From Dipteris shenzhenensis (Eukaryota; Polypodiophyta; Polypodiopsida; Gleicheniales), in NCBI GenBank assembly GCA_047967505.1, contig CM106539.1: a stretch of DNA of 64,000 nt. One strand, written 5' to 3'. The notes beneath the pieces were generated by a model. That model was not told the origin of the DNA, did no database searches, and was given only the letters and a program-made list of their open reading frames with translations. Positions 10,957 through 22,115 of this stretch are shown here, piece by piece. Positions within the stretch are counted from its first letter, which is position 1. The number at the start of each line of letters is the position of its first letter. A program made the translations under genes and the position numbers.

Positions 10957-11677
10957 TGTTAGATATCAATGCTCCACTCTCGTGTAACTACGTGAGAACT
11001 AGCTAACTCTACTTGTAAGCCCCCGATATGAGGAGAAGGCATTTGAGTAGCTCGGTTATCTGGTAGGTCCTGGTTTGGACACCAAATGGGGGCTATGTGT
11101 GGCTTGATGGCTAGATGGCTTCAAATAGAGTTGGCACACTGCCAACTAGGCTACATGCAAGTGCAGGAAGGCATCCCTTGACTAACCGCACTGAGGGTAG
11201 ATGGAGCATTTCCTAGGGTAGCCCACTCTTGGGTTGCGGGGCCCGTTTGGAGCCTCAGATGATCCTAGATGGCCAAACGGAAACCGTAGGTCAGTTGCTC
11301 TATTTTGTGCACCGATTCTATTGTATGGTCAGTGGCCTATTTCGAGACCGACCCCCAATCGATCGTTTTGGGCAGACTGGGTCGGTCACCTAATTGAGCC
11401 TAACCGACTACGACTGGTGGCTATATAAGAGCAAGCACGTGAAGCCCATTTCATCACTCGCTATAGCAACCCTGATTCCTTGACATCTAGCCTCGTCTTC
11501 TTCTATTTCCAGCATGCCATCGAAGCTTCTTTCATAGGAGCGCACAGTTGGGAGGCAACGCCATCTATTGTATCAGTTCTACAGTAATCAAATTTTTTCT
11601 CCATACTATCTTTTTTTCTCTCTTGCATACGAGATCCTGTTATCTAATGCGCATAGATGTTGTATTATTTTCTTACA
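10957..11677 (+). repeat. Copia-A LTR 1 (5' LTR of complex)
   Basis: Begins TGTTAGATATC and ends TTCTTACA, directly followed by the tRNA primer site at 11678. It contains a TATA-like element, CTATATAAGA, at 11421-11430, followed by a downstream transcribed-type region. It aligns along its length with the LTRs at 16334, 21124 and 45822. Confidence 0.92.
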
Positions 11678-11690
11678 TGGTATCAGAGCC
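11678..11690 (+). other. primer-binding site (initiator tRNA-Met type)
   Basis: TGGTATCAGAGCC directly follows the LTR. This is the usual Copia minus-strand primer site in plants. The same site follows the LTRs at 17062, 46539 and 34694. Confidence 0.92.
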
Positions 11691-11730
11691 TGGACTCTAG
11701 CAAGAAGATTTGGTAGTGTGTTTTCTGTTT

Positions 11731-12290
11731 ACAATTGACAAAAGAAAGTACAATGTAGTTATCTCTAAAAATGGCCTTGTAGTACTGACACCATGTTTAT
11801 TTGCCATAAGAAAACATGCATATAGTCACCCAATATCTCAAATGGTGTGGTTGTGCAATATCATATGCACGCATGCATGGAAAGTTGACTCCAACATTAG
11901 TCTTGTACTAGATATTATCCTGAATGTTTAGCCTATGTAGGAAGGGACATCCCTTCCACAAGAAGAGGTTGACTCTCATAGCAGATTGGGCTTCAAGGAG
12001 ACAGACATTAGGAAAAAAGGGAGCTCATTTTGGGACCCTGTAAGAAATTCACTATTTTCTCTTTTCTCTCTCTACAAAAGCAAGAAAATATGGATACTTG
12101 CATGAGAAATGTCAGTGTGAAAAGGAATAAATATATTCTTTCACATGCTTTACATTCAATGTTCATATAAGAGCAACACTTTTCTGTGCAGAATTTGGTG
12201 ATTCTGACATCGCAGACGCGCTCAGAACGGCCCAAAACATTTTGCTGCAAATCGCGTTTTTCGGCCTTTTTTGGCCGTTTCCGAGCCTCC
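11731..12290 (+). other. extra ~560 bp in the leader of Copia-A copy 1
   Basis: In copies 2 and 4 the leader between primer site and gag ATG is only about 70 bases. In copy 1 the shared leader stops near 11730 (TTTTCTGTTT) and resumes near 12290 (AGATTGTGAGAGATGG). The intervening 560 bases have no recognised gene. Either this is an insertion in copy 1, or copies 2 and 4 descend from a form that lost it. No obvious terminal repeats or target duplication were seen. Confidence 0.6.
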
Positions 12291-12306
12291 GACTAGATTG
12301 TGAGAG

Positions 12307-13170
12307 ATGGCCCAGCCCGCAAGACTGTGAATCCCACTGTTCAGCGAAAGCGAAAAGTTGGATGGCTCTAACTATCCACTCTGGAAGTTCAAGATGAAGA
12401 CCATCCTAAGCACATACGAGCTTTGGGACACTGCTACTCGGGTGGATGTGAGGCCGGTTGCGAGACCGGATCAAGACAATGCAAGACAACAAATAGTACC
12501 AACTGCGGATGAGATTCTCGTGTGGACAAGAAGAAATGCAAATGCGATGTGTTCTATTGTTTGCAGTGTTAGTAATTCTATCATGGCGTTAATTCAACAT
12601 GTCAGCATAGTGGAGGAGGCATGGACAGTCTTGAAAAATCAGTACAAGACCACGAATCAGATGCAGATTTAAAATAAATCTGGAGACTCAACTCGTGAAC
12701 AAGAAGTTGTCTGAGTCTGAAGTGGCAGAGAAGTTCATCACTAGGGTGAAGAATCTGTACGATCAGATGACTGCGATTGGCATCACCATCACCAACGAGA
12801 ATCTAGCACGAAGGTGCATACGGATTCTCCACCAAAGTACGACAGTCTTGTTACAACACTGAATATATAGAACAAAACTCCACCCCTCAACTTTGAGGAT
12901 TTCAGTGTGATGCTTCTGGAGGAGGAGATGCGTCAAAAGATGAGGACAGGAGAAGATTCGGCTTTCTGGACCGGATCAAAGAAAGGTAAGGGTAAGGACT
13001 CTAGTAACCCATCTTCTTCTGATGATAAAAAGAGAAAGAAGAAGATCAAGTGCTTCTATTGCAACAAGGCAGGGCACAAGCAGAATGACTGCCGAAAGAA
13101 GATTGCAGGGAGTAAAGAAAGAGTCCAACAACAACACGTAGGCAGTACGAGTAGAGCTGTTCATCACAAT
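12307..13170 (+). pseudogene. gag: Copia-A copy 1 gag
   Basis: ATG at 12307 is the family start (MAQPAR in this and copy 4). A TGA is already present at codon 8 where copy 4 has CAA. The frame then shows DGSNYPLWKFKMKTIL, the N-terminal gag signature, and VEEAWTVLKNQY. It is broken near 12670 and again near 12820. The nucleocapsid zinc knuckle CFYCNKAGHKQNDC lies at about 13051-13092 after a Lys-rich stretch. Gag packages element RNA in the virus-like particle. This copy cannot make a full protein. Confidence 0.88.
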
Positions 13171-16100
13171 TGAGGAGATTTGCATGGAGAAAGTCCATAT
13201 ACCTACGGATGAACCATGGATCATTGATAGTGGTGCATCGTGCCACATGACCAGTCGGAAAATTTGGTATATCTCTCTACAGCCGGTAGGGAATGACATC
13301 CTGGTAGCAGTCGGCAATGATGCAAAATGTCCAGCAAAAGGAAAAGGTATGATTGCTCTCAAGTCAAATGGAGTTGTAAAACAATTGTCCGATATTCTTT
13401 ATGTGCCAGATATCAAGAGGAACTTGTTGTCCGTTTCTGCGATCACGGGGATCGGGACCTCAAAGTTCAATTCGATAAGAATGGTGCACAGATTTTAGAT
13501 CTTCAAGGGAAGGTCATTGGTAAAGGTACACGGTGCACCAACATTTACGAACTCTCATCTTTCACTGCTCGAGCGGATATGAAGAACACTAAGCTGTGGC
13601 ATGAGAGGTTTGGTCATCTAAACCTTAGTTCTTTCAAGGAGATGCATAAAAGTGGAATGATTGCAAACCTACCAGAAATTTCATATTTGCCCGATGTATG
13701 TGACGCTTGCATGATGGGCAAGCAGCATCGGCATCCCTTTCCTAAAGAGGCCAGTAGGGCAAAGGCTCCTCTAGAGCTTGTTCACACGGACCTCTGTAGA
13801 AAGATGGAGATGGAAGCTTTCGGTGGTTCCTACTACTTCATGATGCTGATCGATGACTACAGTAGAAGGATATGGATATACTTCCTAAAGACTAAAGACA
13901 AGGCTTTTAGTAGGTTCAAGGAATGGCATGTAATGGTCGAGAAAGAAACAGGGAGGAAGGTGAAGAAGTTGAGATCGGACAGAGGTGGATAGTTCACATC
14001 AACTGAATTCAAAAGTTACTACAAAAGTCACGGAATCAAGAGGTAAAAATCCTCGCCACATACATCACAGCAAAATGGAGTAGCAGAATGCAAGATGCGT
14101 GTCATTTGCAAAACGAGCCGGAGTATGATGAAAGGGAAAGATTTGCCAAAGACTTTTTGGGCTGAAGCATGTGGCTGAAGCATGTAACACTACAGTTTAC
14201 ATCCTGAATCATAGCTACACGAAGGTTGTGAACGGGATGACTCCACTGCAAGCCTTTTCTAGTCAGAAACCTTTAGCTGCACATTTTAGAGTTTTTGAAT
14301 GTGACTGTTTTGTGCATGTTCCTGATGCTACCAGGACCAAATGGGAACCGAAGAGCCGGAAGTGTATTTTCTTAGGCTACAGTGAAGAGGCGAAGGGTTA
14401 CCGTCTCTATAACCCTGTTACCAAGAAGGTAATTGTAAGTCGCGATGTGGTCTTCTCAGAACAGCTGCAACAATTGGAGGAGGATGCTTCCTTCCCAGAC
14501 AACCAGGACCAGGATATCCATCCAATACTGCCACCAATAGTAGACTGAACTCGCCCAATGGTGCTTGGGAGGATTCAAGACAAAGAAGATGAAGAAGAGC
14601 GAACCACAATGGCAATGGCCATTCCCGAAGTGGGTAAAGCAGCTTTTGGATGACAGAGAACCTCCAGCCATTGAGGAGGAACCATCCGAACACCGCAAGT
14701 CCAAGATATTAGAGGAGCAAAGAAGGGCACAGGAACACTTGGTCAACTATGCTTTGATGACAGAAGTGATCCGTGCTGATGAACCCAAGTGTCTTGAAGA
14801 GGCACAGGGCGAAGATAGGTGGATGGAGGCTATGCAGTCGGAGTATGGCTCCATAATGAAGAACAACACTTGGGACCTTGTGGATCGACCACCAAAACGC
14901 AAGGTAATCGGAACCAAGTGGGTATACAAGACCAAGTACAAGTCCAACAGCATGTTGGATAAGTACAAGGCTCGGCTCATGGCAAAAGGATTTTCATAGG
15001 TACATGGTTTTGATTATCAAGATACTTTTACTTCGACAGCTCGATTAACCACAATACACAGTGTTTTGCCTTTAGCTGCCCAAGGAAGTTGGCCCGTGTT
15101 TCAGATGGATGTGAAATTTGCCTTTCTAAATGGAGATCTCAAGGAGGAGGTATACATGGAACAACCACCAGGTTTTGAGATCCTCGGTTTAGAAGATAAA
15201 GTCTGCAAACTGAAGAAGGCACTTTACAGTCTGAAACAGGCCCCACGAGCGTGGTACCAGTGAATTGATGCCTACTTTCTGTAAAACGGGTTTAGGAGGA
15301 GCCCATCTGATGCAAATTTGTATATCTTCAGATAAGGAGGCACGTGTATGATCGTGGTCCTTTATGTGGACGACCTTGTCATAACAGGGAGCCATGAAGA
15401 GAAGATCTCATAGATGAAGCATTTGCTAGGAAGAGAGTTTGAAATGACAGACCTCGGACTGATACATTTCTATTTGGGGATTGAAGTTTGGCAGGAGCCG
15501 AAACAAATCTTCATTTCACAGCTGAAGTATGCTGGAGAGATACTGAAGGCATTTGGCATGGCTAAGTGCAAGATAGTTGGTACCGCTATGGAGGTTGACG
15601 CAAAGCTCTCAAACGAGGATTCATCACCACTGGTGGACGAAGCGAAGTATAGAAGGCTTGTGGGCAGCTTGATTTACCTGTGCAACACATGGCCGGACAT
15701 CAGTTTTGCGACTGGTGTACTAAGCAGGTTTTCCAATAAGCTGCGGGAGAACCATTGGAGGGTAGGGATGCGGGTGCTGAAATACATCAAAGGCATACTT
15801 GATTAGGGCATCACCTATACCAAGGGCAAGATCTTGACCGAATTCTATGACTCGGATTGGGCAGGAGACGTGGACAGCAGGAGATCAGTGACAGGGTACT
15901 GTTTCTCACTTGGATCTGGAGTTGTGTCATGGGTCAGCAAGAAGAAATCCATAGTTGCTCTTTCTTCTACCGAGGCCGAGTACAAATCTGCATGCTTTGC
16001 TTCTTGTGAGGCAGTGTAATTGAGGAGGATTTTAGGGGACATGGCTGCAGTGCAATACAAGCCTATGTAGTTATCATGTGACAATCAGAGTTACATGGCG

Positions 16101-16280
16101 ATTGCAAAGAACTTGATATTCCACACTCGCACAAAACACATTGAGATTCAATATCACTTTGTACACAAACTCATTATGGATGGAGAGGTCGACTTGGTGT
16201 ACTGTCTGACTACAGAGAATGCTACGGACATCTTCACGAAGGCTCTTGGAAGAGACTTGCTAGAGAGGCATCTTCATTGA
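13171..16280 (+). pseudogene. pol: Copia-A copy 1 pol (protease-integrase-RT-RNase H)
   Basis: Domains appear in order: aspartic protease with WIIDSGASCHMT (about 13217-13252); pre-integrase zinc region LWHERFGHLN ... CDACMMGK (13595-13725); integrase core with DDYSRRIWIYF and RSDRGG, interrupted by TAG at 13990; integrase C-terminal CIFLGYSEEAKGYRLYNP; RT from about 14880 with [13 protein letters not shown] and LYVDDLVITG (about 15361-15390); RNase H with DSDWAGD and LSSTEAEYKSA, ending near the TGA at 16278. In-frame stops occur at about 15262, 15283, 15335, 15411, 15804, 16017 and elsewhere, and a 13-bp duplication (GCTGAAGCATGTG) lies at about 14160-14185. Several stops are CGA-to-TGA or CAA/CAG-to-TAA/TAG changes, as expected from cytosine methylation decay. 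Non-functional. Confidence 0.9.
14655..14923 (+). repeat. 269-bp segment identical to copy 2 (19464-19732)
   Basis: By eye, from AGAGAACCTCCAGCC to AACCAAGTGGGT, the two copies are identical base for base, with no in-frame stop in either. The sequences on both sides differ by frequent substitutions and small indels. See findings. Confidence 0.75.
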
Positions 16281-16320
16281 CTTGGCATTGGGCCGAAAAG
16301 TAAGTTCAATTGAGGGTGGA

Positions 16321-16333
16321 CATTGAGGGGGGG
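16321..16333 (+). other. polypurine tract of Copia-A copy 1
   Basis: CATTGAGGGGGGG lies directly before LTR 2. This is the normal plus-strand priming position. The same tract precedes LTR 3 at 21111-21123. Confidence 0.85.
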
Positions 16334-17061
16334 TGTTAGATATCAATGCTCCACTCTCGTGTAACTATGCGAGAACCAGCTAACTCTACTTATAAGCCCC
16401 CCATATGAGGAGAAGGCATTTGAGTAGCTCGGTTATCCGGTAGGTCCTAGTTTGGACACCAGATGGGGGCCATGTGTGGCCTGATGGCTGGACGGCTTCA
16501 GATAGAGTTGGCACACCGCCAACTAGGCTACATGCAAGTGTGGGAAGGTATCGCTTGACTGACTGCACTGAGGGTAGACAGAGCATTTCTCGGGGTAGCC
16601 CACTCTCGAGTTGTGAGGCCCGTTTGGAGCCTCAGATGAGATCCCGAATGGCTCTAGGCCGAATGGAAACCATAGGTGAGTTGCTCTATTTTGCGCACCG
16701 GTTCTATCATGTGGTCGGTGGCCTATTTCGAGACCGACCCCCAGTCGACCGTTTTGGGCGGACTGGGTCAGTCACCCAATTGAGCCTAACCGACTATGAC
16801 TGGTGGCTATATAAGAGCAAGCCCATGAAGCCCATTTCATCAGTGGCTACAGCAACCCTGATTCCTTATCATCCAGCCTCCGTCTTCTACTGTTTCCAGC
16901 ATGCCATCAAAGTTTCTTTCACAGGAGCACACGGTTGGGAGGCAGCACCATCTATTGTATCAGTTCTATAGTAATCAAATTTTTCCTCCATACTATCTTG
17001 TTTTCTCTCTTGTGTACAAGATCCTGTTATCTGTTGAGCATAGATGTTTTATTTTCTTACA
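16334..17061 (+). repeat. Copia-A LTR 2 (shared middle LTR)
   Basis: TGTTAGATATC to TTCTTACA, 728 bp, with CTATATAAGA near 16808. It acts as the 3' LTR of copy 1 and the 5' LTR of copy 2. It is flanked by a polypurine tract on the left and a primer-binding site on the right, with no target duplication of its own. Confidence 0.92.
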
Positions 17062-17132
17062 TGGTATCAGAGCCTAGACTCTAGCAAGAAGATTTGGTAG
17101 TGTGTTTTCTATTTGTGACCAGATTGTGAGAG

Positions 17133-18000
17133 ATGGCCTAGCTCGCAAAACTGCGAATCCCACGGTTCGGCAAAAGCGCAAAGTTGGATGGCTCTAACTA
17201 TCCACTCTGGAAGTTCAAGATGAAGACCATCCTAAGTGCATACGAGCTTTGGGACACTACTACTGGGGTGGACGTGAGGCCGGTTGCGAAACCGAATCCA
17301 GCCAATGTAAGACAACAGGTAGTACTAACTACGGATGAGATTCTCACGTGGACAAGAAGAAATACAGATGCAATGTGTTCTATTTTCTGTAGTGTTAGTG
17401 ATTCCATCATGGCATTAATTCAACGTCACCATAGCGAAGGAGGCATGGACGGTCTTGAAAAATCAGTATGAGACCACGAATCAGACGCGGATTTAGAACT
17501 TGGAGACTCAACTCGCGAACGAGAAGTTGTCTAAGTCTGAAGCAGTAGAGAAGTTCATCACCAGGGTGAAGAATCTGCGCGATCAGATGACTGCGATTGG
17601 CATCACCATCACCAACGAGAATCTAGCACGAAGGTGCATACAGATTCTCCCACCAAAGTATGATGGTCTTGTTACAACGCTGAATATGTAGAACAAAAAT
17701 CTACCCCTCAACTTTGAGGATTTCAATGCGATGCTTTTGAAGGAGGACATGCATCAAAAGACGAGGACTGGAGAAGATTCGGCTTTTTCTGACGGATCAA
17801 AGAAAGGTAAGGGTAAGGACTCTGGTAACCCATCTTCTTCTGATGATAAAAAGAAAAAGAAGAAGATCAAGTGCTTCTATTGCAACAAGGCAGGGCACAA
17901 GCAAAATGAGTGCCGAAAGAAGATTGCAGATGAGAAGAACGGAGTAAAGAAAGAGTCCAGCAATAGCGCACAGGCAGTACCAGTAGCGCGGTTCATCGCA
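17133..18000 (+). pseudogene. gag: Copia-A copy 2 gag
   Basis: ATG at 17133 is followed by TAG at codon 3 where copy 4 has CAG. The N-terminal signature DGSNYPLWKFKMKTIL is intact, followed by a frameshift near 17425 and TAG codons near 17494 and 17688. The zinc knuckle CFYCNKAGHKQNEC is complete at about 17873-17914. Compared with copy 1, the leader between primer site and ATG is only 71 bases. Non-functional. Confidence 0.88.
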
Positions 18001-21000
18001 ATTGACGAGATTTTCATGGAGGCAGTCCATGTACCTGCGGATGAACTATGGATCATTGACAGTGGTGCATCGTGCCACATAACCAGCCGAAAGGATTGGT
18101 ATACCTCTCTACAGCTAGTAGGGAATGACATCCTGGTAGCAGTCGGCAATGGTGCAAAATGTCTAGCAAAAGGAAAAGGTACGATTGCTCTCAAGTCAGA
18201 TGGAGTTGTAAAACAGTTGTCCGATGTTCTTTATGTGCTAGATATCAAGAGGAACTTGTTGTCCATTTTCGTGATCACGGATCGGGAGCTCAAAGTTCAA
18301 TTCGATAAGAATGGTGCACAGATTTTGGATCTTCAAGGAAGGTCGTTGGTAAAGGTACATGGCGCAACAACATTTACGAACTCTCAGCTTTCAGTGCTCG
18401 AGTGGATGTGAAGTTGTGGCACGCGAGGTTTGGTCATCTAAACCTTAGTTCTTTGAAGGAGATGCATAAAAGTGGAATGATTGCAAACCTACCAGAAATT
18501 TCAGATTTGCCCAATGTATGTGAAGCTTGCATGATGGGCAAGTAACATCGGCATCCCTTTCCTAAAGAGGCCAGTAGGGCAAAGGCTCCTCTAGAGGTCC
18601 TTCACACGGACCTCTGCAGAAAGATGGAGATGGAAGCTTTGGGTGGTTCCTACTACTTCATGATGTTGATCGACGACTACAGTAGAAGGATATGGATATA
18701 CTTCCTGAAGACTAAAGATGAGGCTTTTAGTAGGTTCAAGGAATGGCATGTAATGGTCAAAAAAGAAACAGGGAGGAAGGTGAAGAAGTTGAGATCAGAC
18801 AGAGGTGGAGAGTTCACATCAACTAAATTTGAAAGTTACTGCAAAAGTCACGGAATCAAGAGGCAAAAACCCCTGCCACATACATCGCAGCAAAATGGAG
18901 TAGCAGAACGCAAGATGCACATCATCTGCAAAACGAGCCGGAGTATGGTGAAAGGGAAAGATTTGCCAAAGACTTTCTGTGCTGAAGCATGTAACACTGC
19001 AGTTTACATCCTGAATCATAACTACATGAAGGTTGTGAATGGGATGACTCCACTCCAAGCCTTTTCTGGTAAGAAACCTTCAACTCCACATTTCAGAGTT
19101 TTTGGATGTGACTGTTTTGTGCATGTCCCAGATGCTACTAGGACCAAATGGGAACCGAAGAGCTGGAAGTGTATTTTCTTGGGCTACAGTGAAGAGGCGA
19201 AAGGTTACTGTCTCTATAACCATGTTACCAAGAAGGTAATTGTAACTCACGATGTGGTCTTCTTAGAACAGCTGCATCAATTGGAGGAGGATGCTTCCTT
19301 CCCAAACAGCCAGGACCAGGATATCCATCCAGTACTACCACCAATATCATACCGAACTCCCCCAATGGTGCTTGGGAGGATTCAAGACAAAGAAGATGAA
19401 GAGCTTACAAAACCACAACGGCAATGGCCATTCCCGAAGTGAGTAAAGCAACACTTGAATGGTAGAGAACCTCCAGCCATTGAGGAGGAACCATCCGAAC
19501 ACCGCAAGTCCAAGATATTAGAGGAGCAAAGAAGGGCACAGGAACACTTGGTCAACTATGCTTTGATGACAGAAGTGATCCGTGCTGATGAACCCAAGTG
19601 TCTTGAAGAGGCACAGGGCGAAGATAGGTGGATGGAGGCTATGCAGTCGGAGTATGGCTCCATAATGAAGAACAACACTTGGGACCTTGTGGATCGACCA
19701 CCAAAACGCAAGGTAATCGGAACCAAGTGGGTGTACAAGACCAAGTACAAGTCCGACGGCATGTTGGATAAGTACAAGGCTCGGCTCGTGGCAAAAGGAT
19801 TTGCACAGGTACATGGTTTTGATGATTATCAAGATACTTTTGCTCCCACAGCTCGACTAACCACAATTCACAGTGTTTTGCCTTTAGCTGCCCAGGGAAG
19901 TTGACCCGTGTTTTAGATGGAAGTGAAATTTGCCTTTCTGAATGGAGATCTCAAGGAGGCGGTATATGTGGAACAACCACTAGGTTTTGAGATCCTCAGT
20001 TCAGAAGGTAAAGTCTGCAAATTGAAGAAGGCACTTTACGAGCTAAAACAGGCCCCACGAGTGTGGTACTAGTGAATTGATGCCTACTTTCTACAAAATG
20101 GGTTTAGGAGGAGTCCATCTAATGCAAATTTGTATATCTTCAGAGAAGGAGGCAGGTGTATGATCATGCTCCTTTACGTGGACGACCTTGTCAAAACAGG
20201 GAACCATGAAGAGAAGATCTCACAGACAAAGCATTTGCTAGGAAGAGAGTTTGAAATGACAGACCTCGGACTGATGCATTTCTATTTGGGGATTGAAGTT
20301 TGGAAGGAGCCGAAACAGATCTTCATTTCACAACTAAAGTATGCTGGAGAGATACTGAAGGCATTTGGCATGGCTGAGTGCAAGACAATTGGTACCCCTA
20401 TGGAAGTTGATGCGAAGATCTCAAATGAGGATTCATCACCACTAGTGGATGAAGTGAAGTACAAAAGGCTTATGGGCAGCTTGATTTGCCTGTGCAACAC
20501 ACGGTCAGGCATCAGCTTTGCGACTGGTGTACTAAGTCCAGCCCCGAGAGAACCATTGGAGGGCAGGGATGCGGGTGCTGAAACACATCAAAGGTGGCAT
20601 CACCTATACCAAGGGCAACATCTTGATCGGATTCTGTGACTCAGATTGGGTAGGAGACATGGGCAGCAGGAGATCAGTGACAGGGTACTATTTCTCACTT
20701 GGATCTAGAGTTGTGTCATGGGTCAACAAGAAGCAACCCACAGTTGCTCTTTCTTCTACCGAGGCTGAGTACAAATCTGCATGCTTTGCTTCTTGTGAGG
20801 CAGTGCAGTTGAGGAGGATTTTGGGGGACATGGGTGCAGTGCAGAACACTCCTACGCAGTTATCATGTGACAATCAGAGTTGCATGGGGATTGCAAAGAA
20901 CCCGGTGTTCCACGCTCACACAAAACACATTGAGATTCAATATCACTTTGTACGCGAGCTCATCATGGATGGAGAGGTTGACTTGTTGTACTATCTGACT

Positions 21001-21069
21001 ACAAAGAATGCTATGGACATCTTCACGAAGGCTCTTGGAAGAGACTTGCTGGAGAGGCATCTTCATTGA
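18001..21069 (+). pseudogene. pol: Copia-A copy 2 pol (protease-integrase-RT-RNase H)
   Basis: Protease motif WIIDSGASCHIT is near 18050. The frame shifts near 18345, and a TAG at about 18543 interrupts the zinc region (MMGK). The integrase is open for 272 codons (18624-19442) with DDYSRRIWIYF, RSDRGGEF and QQNGVAERK. After a TGA at 19440 the RT is open for 149 codons (19455-19904). A TGA then replaces the Trp codon after AAQGS at 19902, and TAGs follow near 19915 and 20070. LYVDDLVKTG carries Lys where copy 1 has Ile. A frameshift near 20540 precedes the RNase H part, which is open to the natural stop at 21069. This copy is less damaged than copy 1 but cannot encode a polyprotein. Confidence 0.9.
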
Positions 21070-21123
21070 CTTGGCATGAAGCCGAAAAAGTATGTTCACT
21101 TGTGGGTGGACATTGAGGGGGGG

Positions 21124-21850
21124 TGTTAGATATTAATGCTCCACCTCGTGTAACTATGCGGGAACTAGCTAATTCTGCTTGTAAGCCCCCCATATGAGGA
21201 GAAGGCATTTGAGTTGCTCAGTTATCTGGTAGGTCGTGTTTTAACACTAGATGGGGGCCATGTGTGGCCTGATGGCTGGACGGCTTCAGATAGAGTTGGC
21301 ACACTGCCAACTAGGCTACATGCAAGTGCGGGAAGGCATCCCTTGACTAACCGCACTAAGGGTAGACGGAGCATTTCCTGAGGCAACCCACTCTCGAGTT
21401 GCGGGGCCCGTTTGGAGCCTCAGATGATCCCAAATGGCTCTGGGCCGGAACAGAAACCGTAAGTTAGTTGCTCTGTTTTGCGCACCGGTTCTATCATATG
21501 GTCGGTGGCCTATTTTGAGACCGACCCACAGTCGACCGTTTTGGGCAGACTAGGTCGGTCACCCAATTGAGCCTAACCAACTACGATTAGTGGCTATATA
21601 AGGCAAGCCCGTGAAGCCCATTTCATCAGTGGCTACAGCAACCCTGATTCCTTAGCATCCAGCCTCCGTCTTCTACTATTTCCAGCATGCCATCGAAGCT
21701 TCTTTCATGGGAACGCACGGTTGGGAGGCAGCACCATCTATTGTATCAGTTCTACAGTGATCAAATTTTTTCTCCATACTATCTTGTTTTCTCTCTTGCG
21801 TACGCGATCCTATTATCTGTTGAGCACAGACATTGTATTATTTTCTCACA
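21124..21850 (+). repeat. Copia-A LTR 3 (3' LTR of complex)
   Basis: TGTTAGATATT to TTCTCACA, 727 bp, followed immediately by GGATT, the right-hand target duplication. It is colinear with LTRs 1 and 2 but has scattered substitutions. Confidence 0.92.
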
Positions 21851-22115
21851 GGATTGAACCACGTGATGTATAAGCTACCTTGGTTGAGTTCTCTTATATG
21901 ACAATAGCCATCTCTTTTTATTGGATCCTTCAACATTGACATTTTCAAATCTCCTCCATTTTAGAGCAACATGGTTGTCTTCACTCATTTCATTTGGACG
22001 CTTATTTTTAAAAAAAGCTTATGAGATGCTTTCATCAACTACATTGATTGAGTGTGTGTTTTCACTCAATACATGGCACTTAATTTAGGTTACATAAGTT
22101 CTTTCATTCAAAGAG

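Larger units (their letters stand above)
10952..21855 (+). mobile_element. Copia family-A complex: LTR-internal-LTR-internal-LTR with one target duplication
   Basis: Three LTRs of 721, 728 and 727 bp (10957-11677, 16334-17061, 21124-21850) begin TGTTAGATAT and end in ACA. They enclose two full internal regions in the same direction. GGATT flanks the whole array at 10952-10956 and 21851-21855, and no separate target duplications surround the middle LTR. Each internal region starts with the primer-binding site TGGTATCAGAGCC, complementary to the 3' end of initiator methionine tRNA, and ends with a polypurine tract (ATTGAGGGGGGG). Gene order gag, protease, integrase, RT, RNase H is that of Copia. 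Both coding regions carry many stops. Confidence 0.9.
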
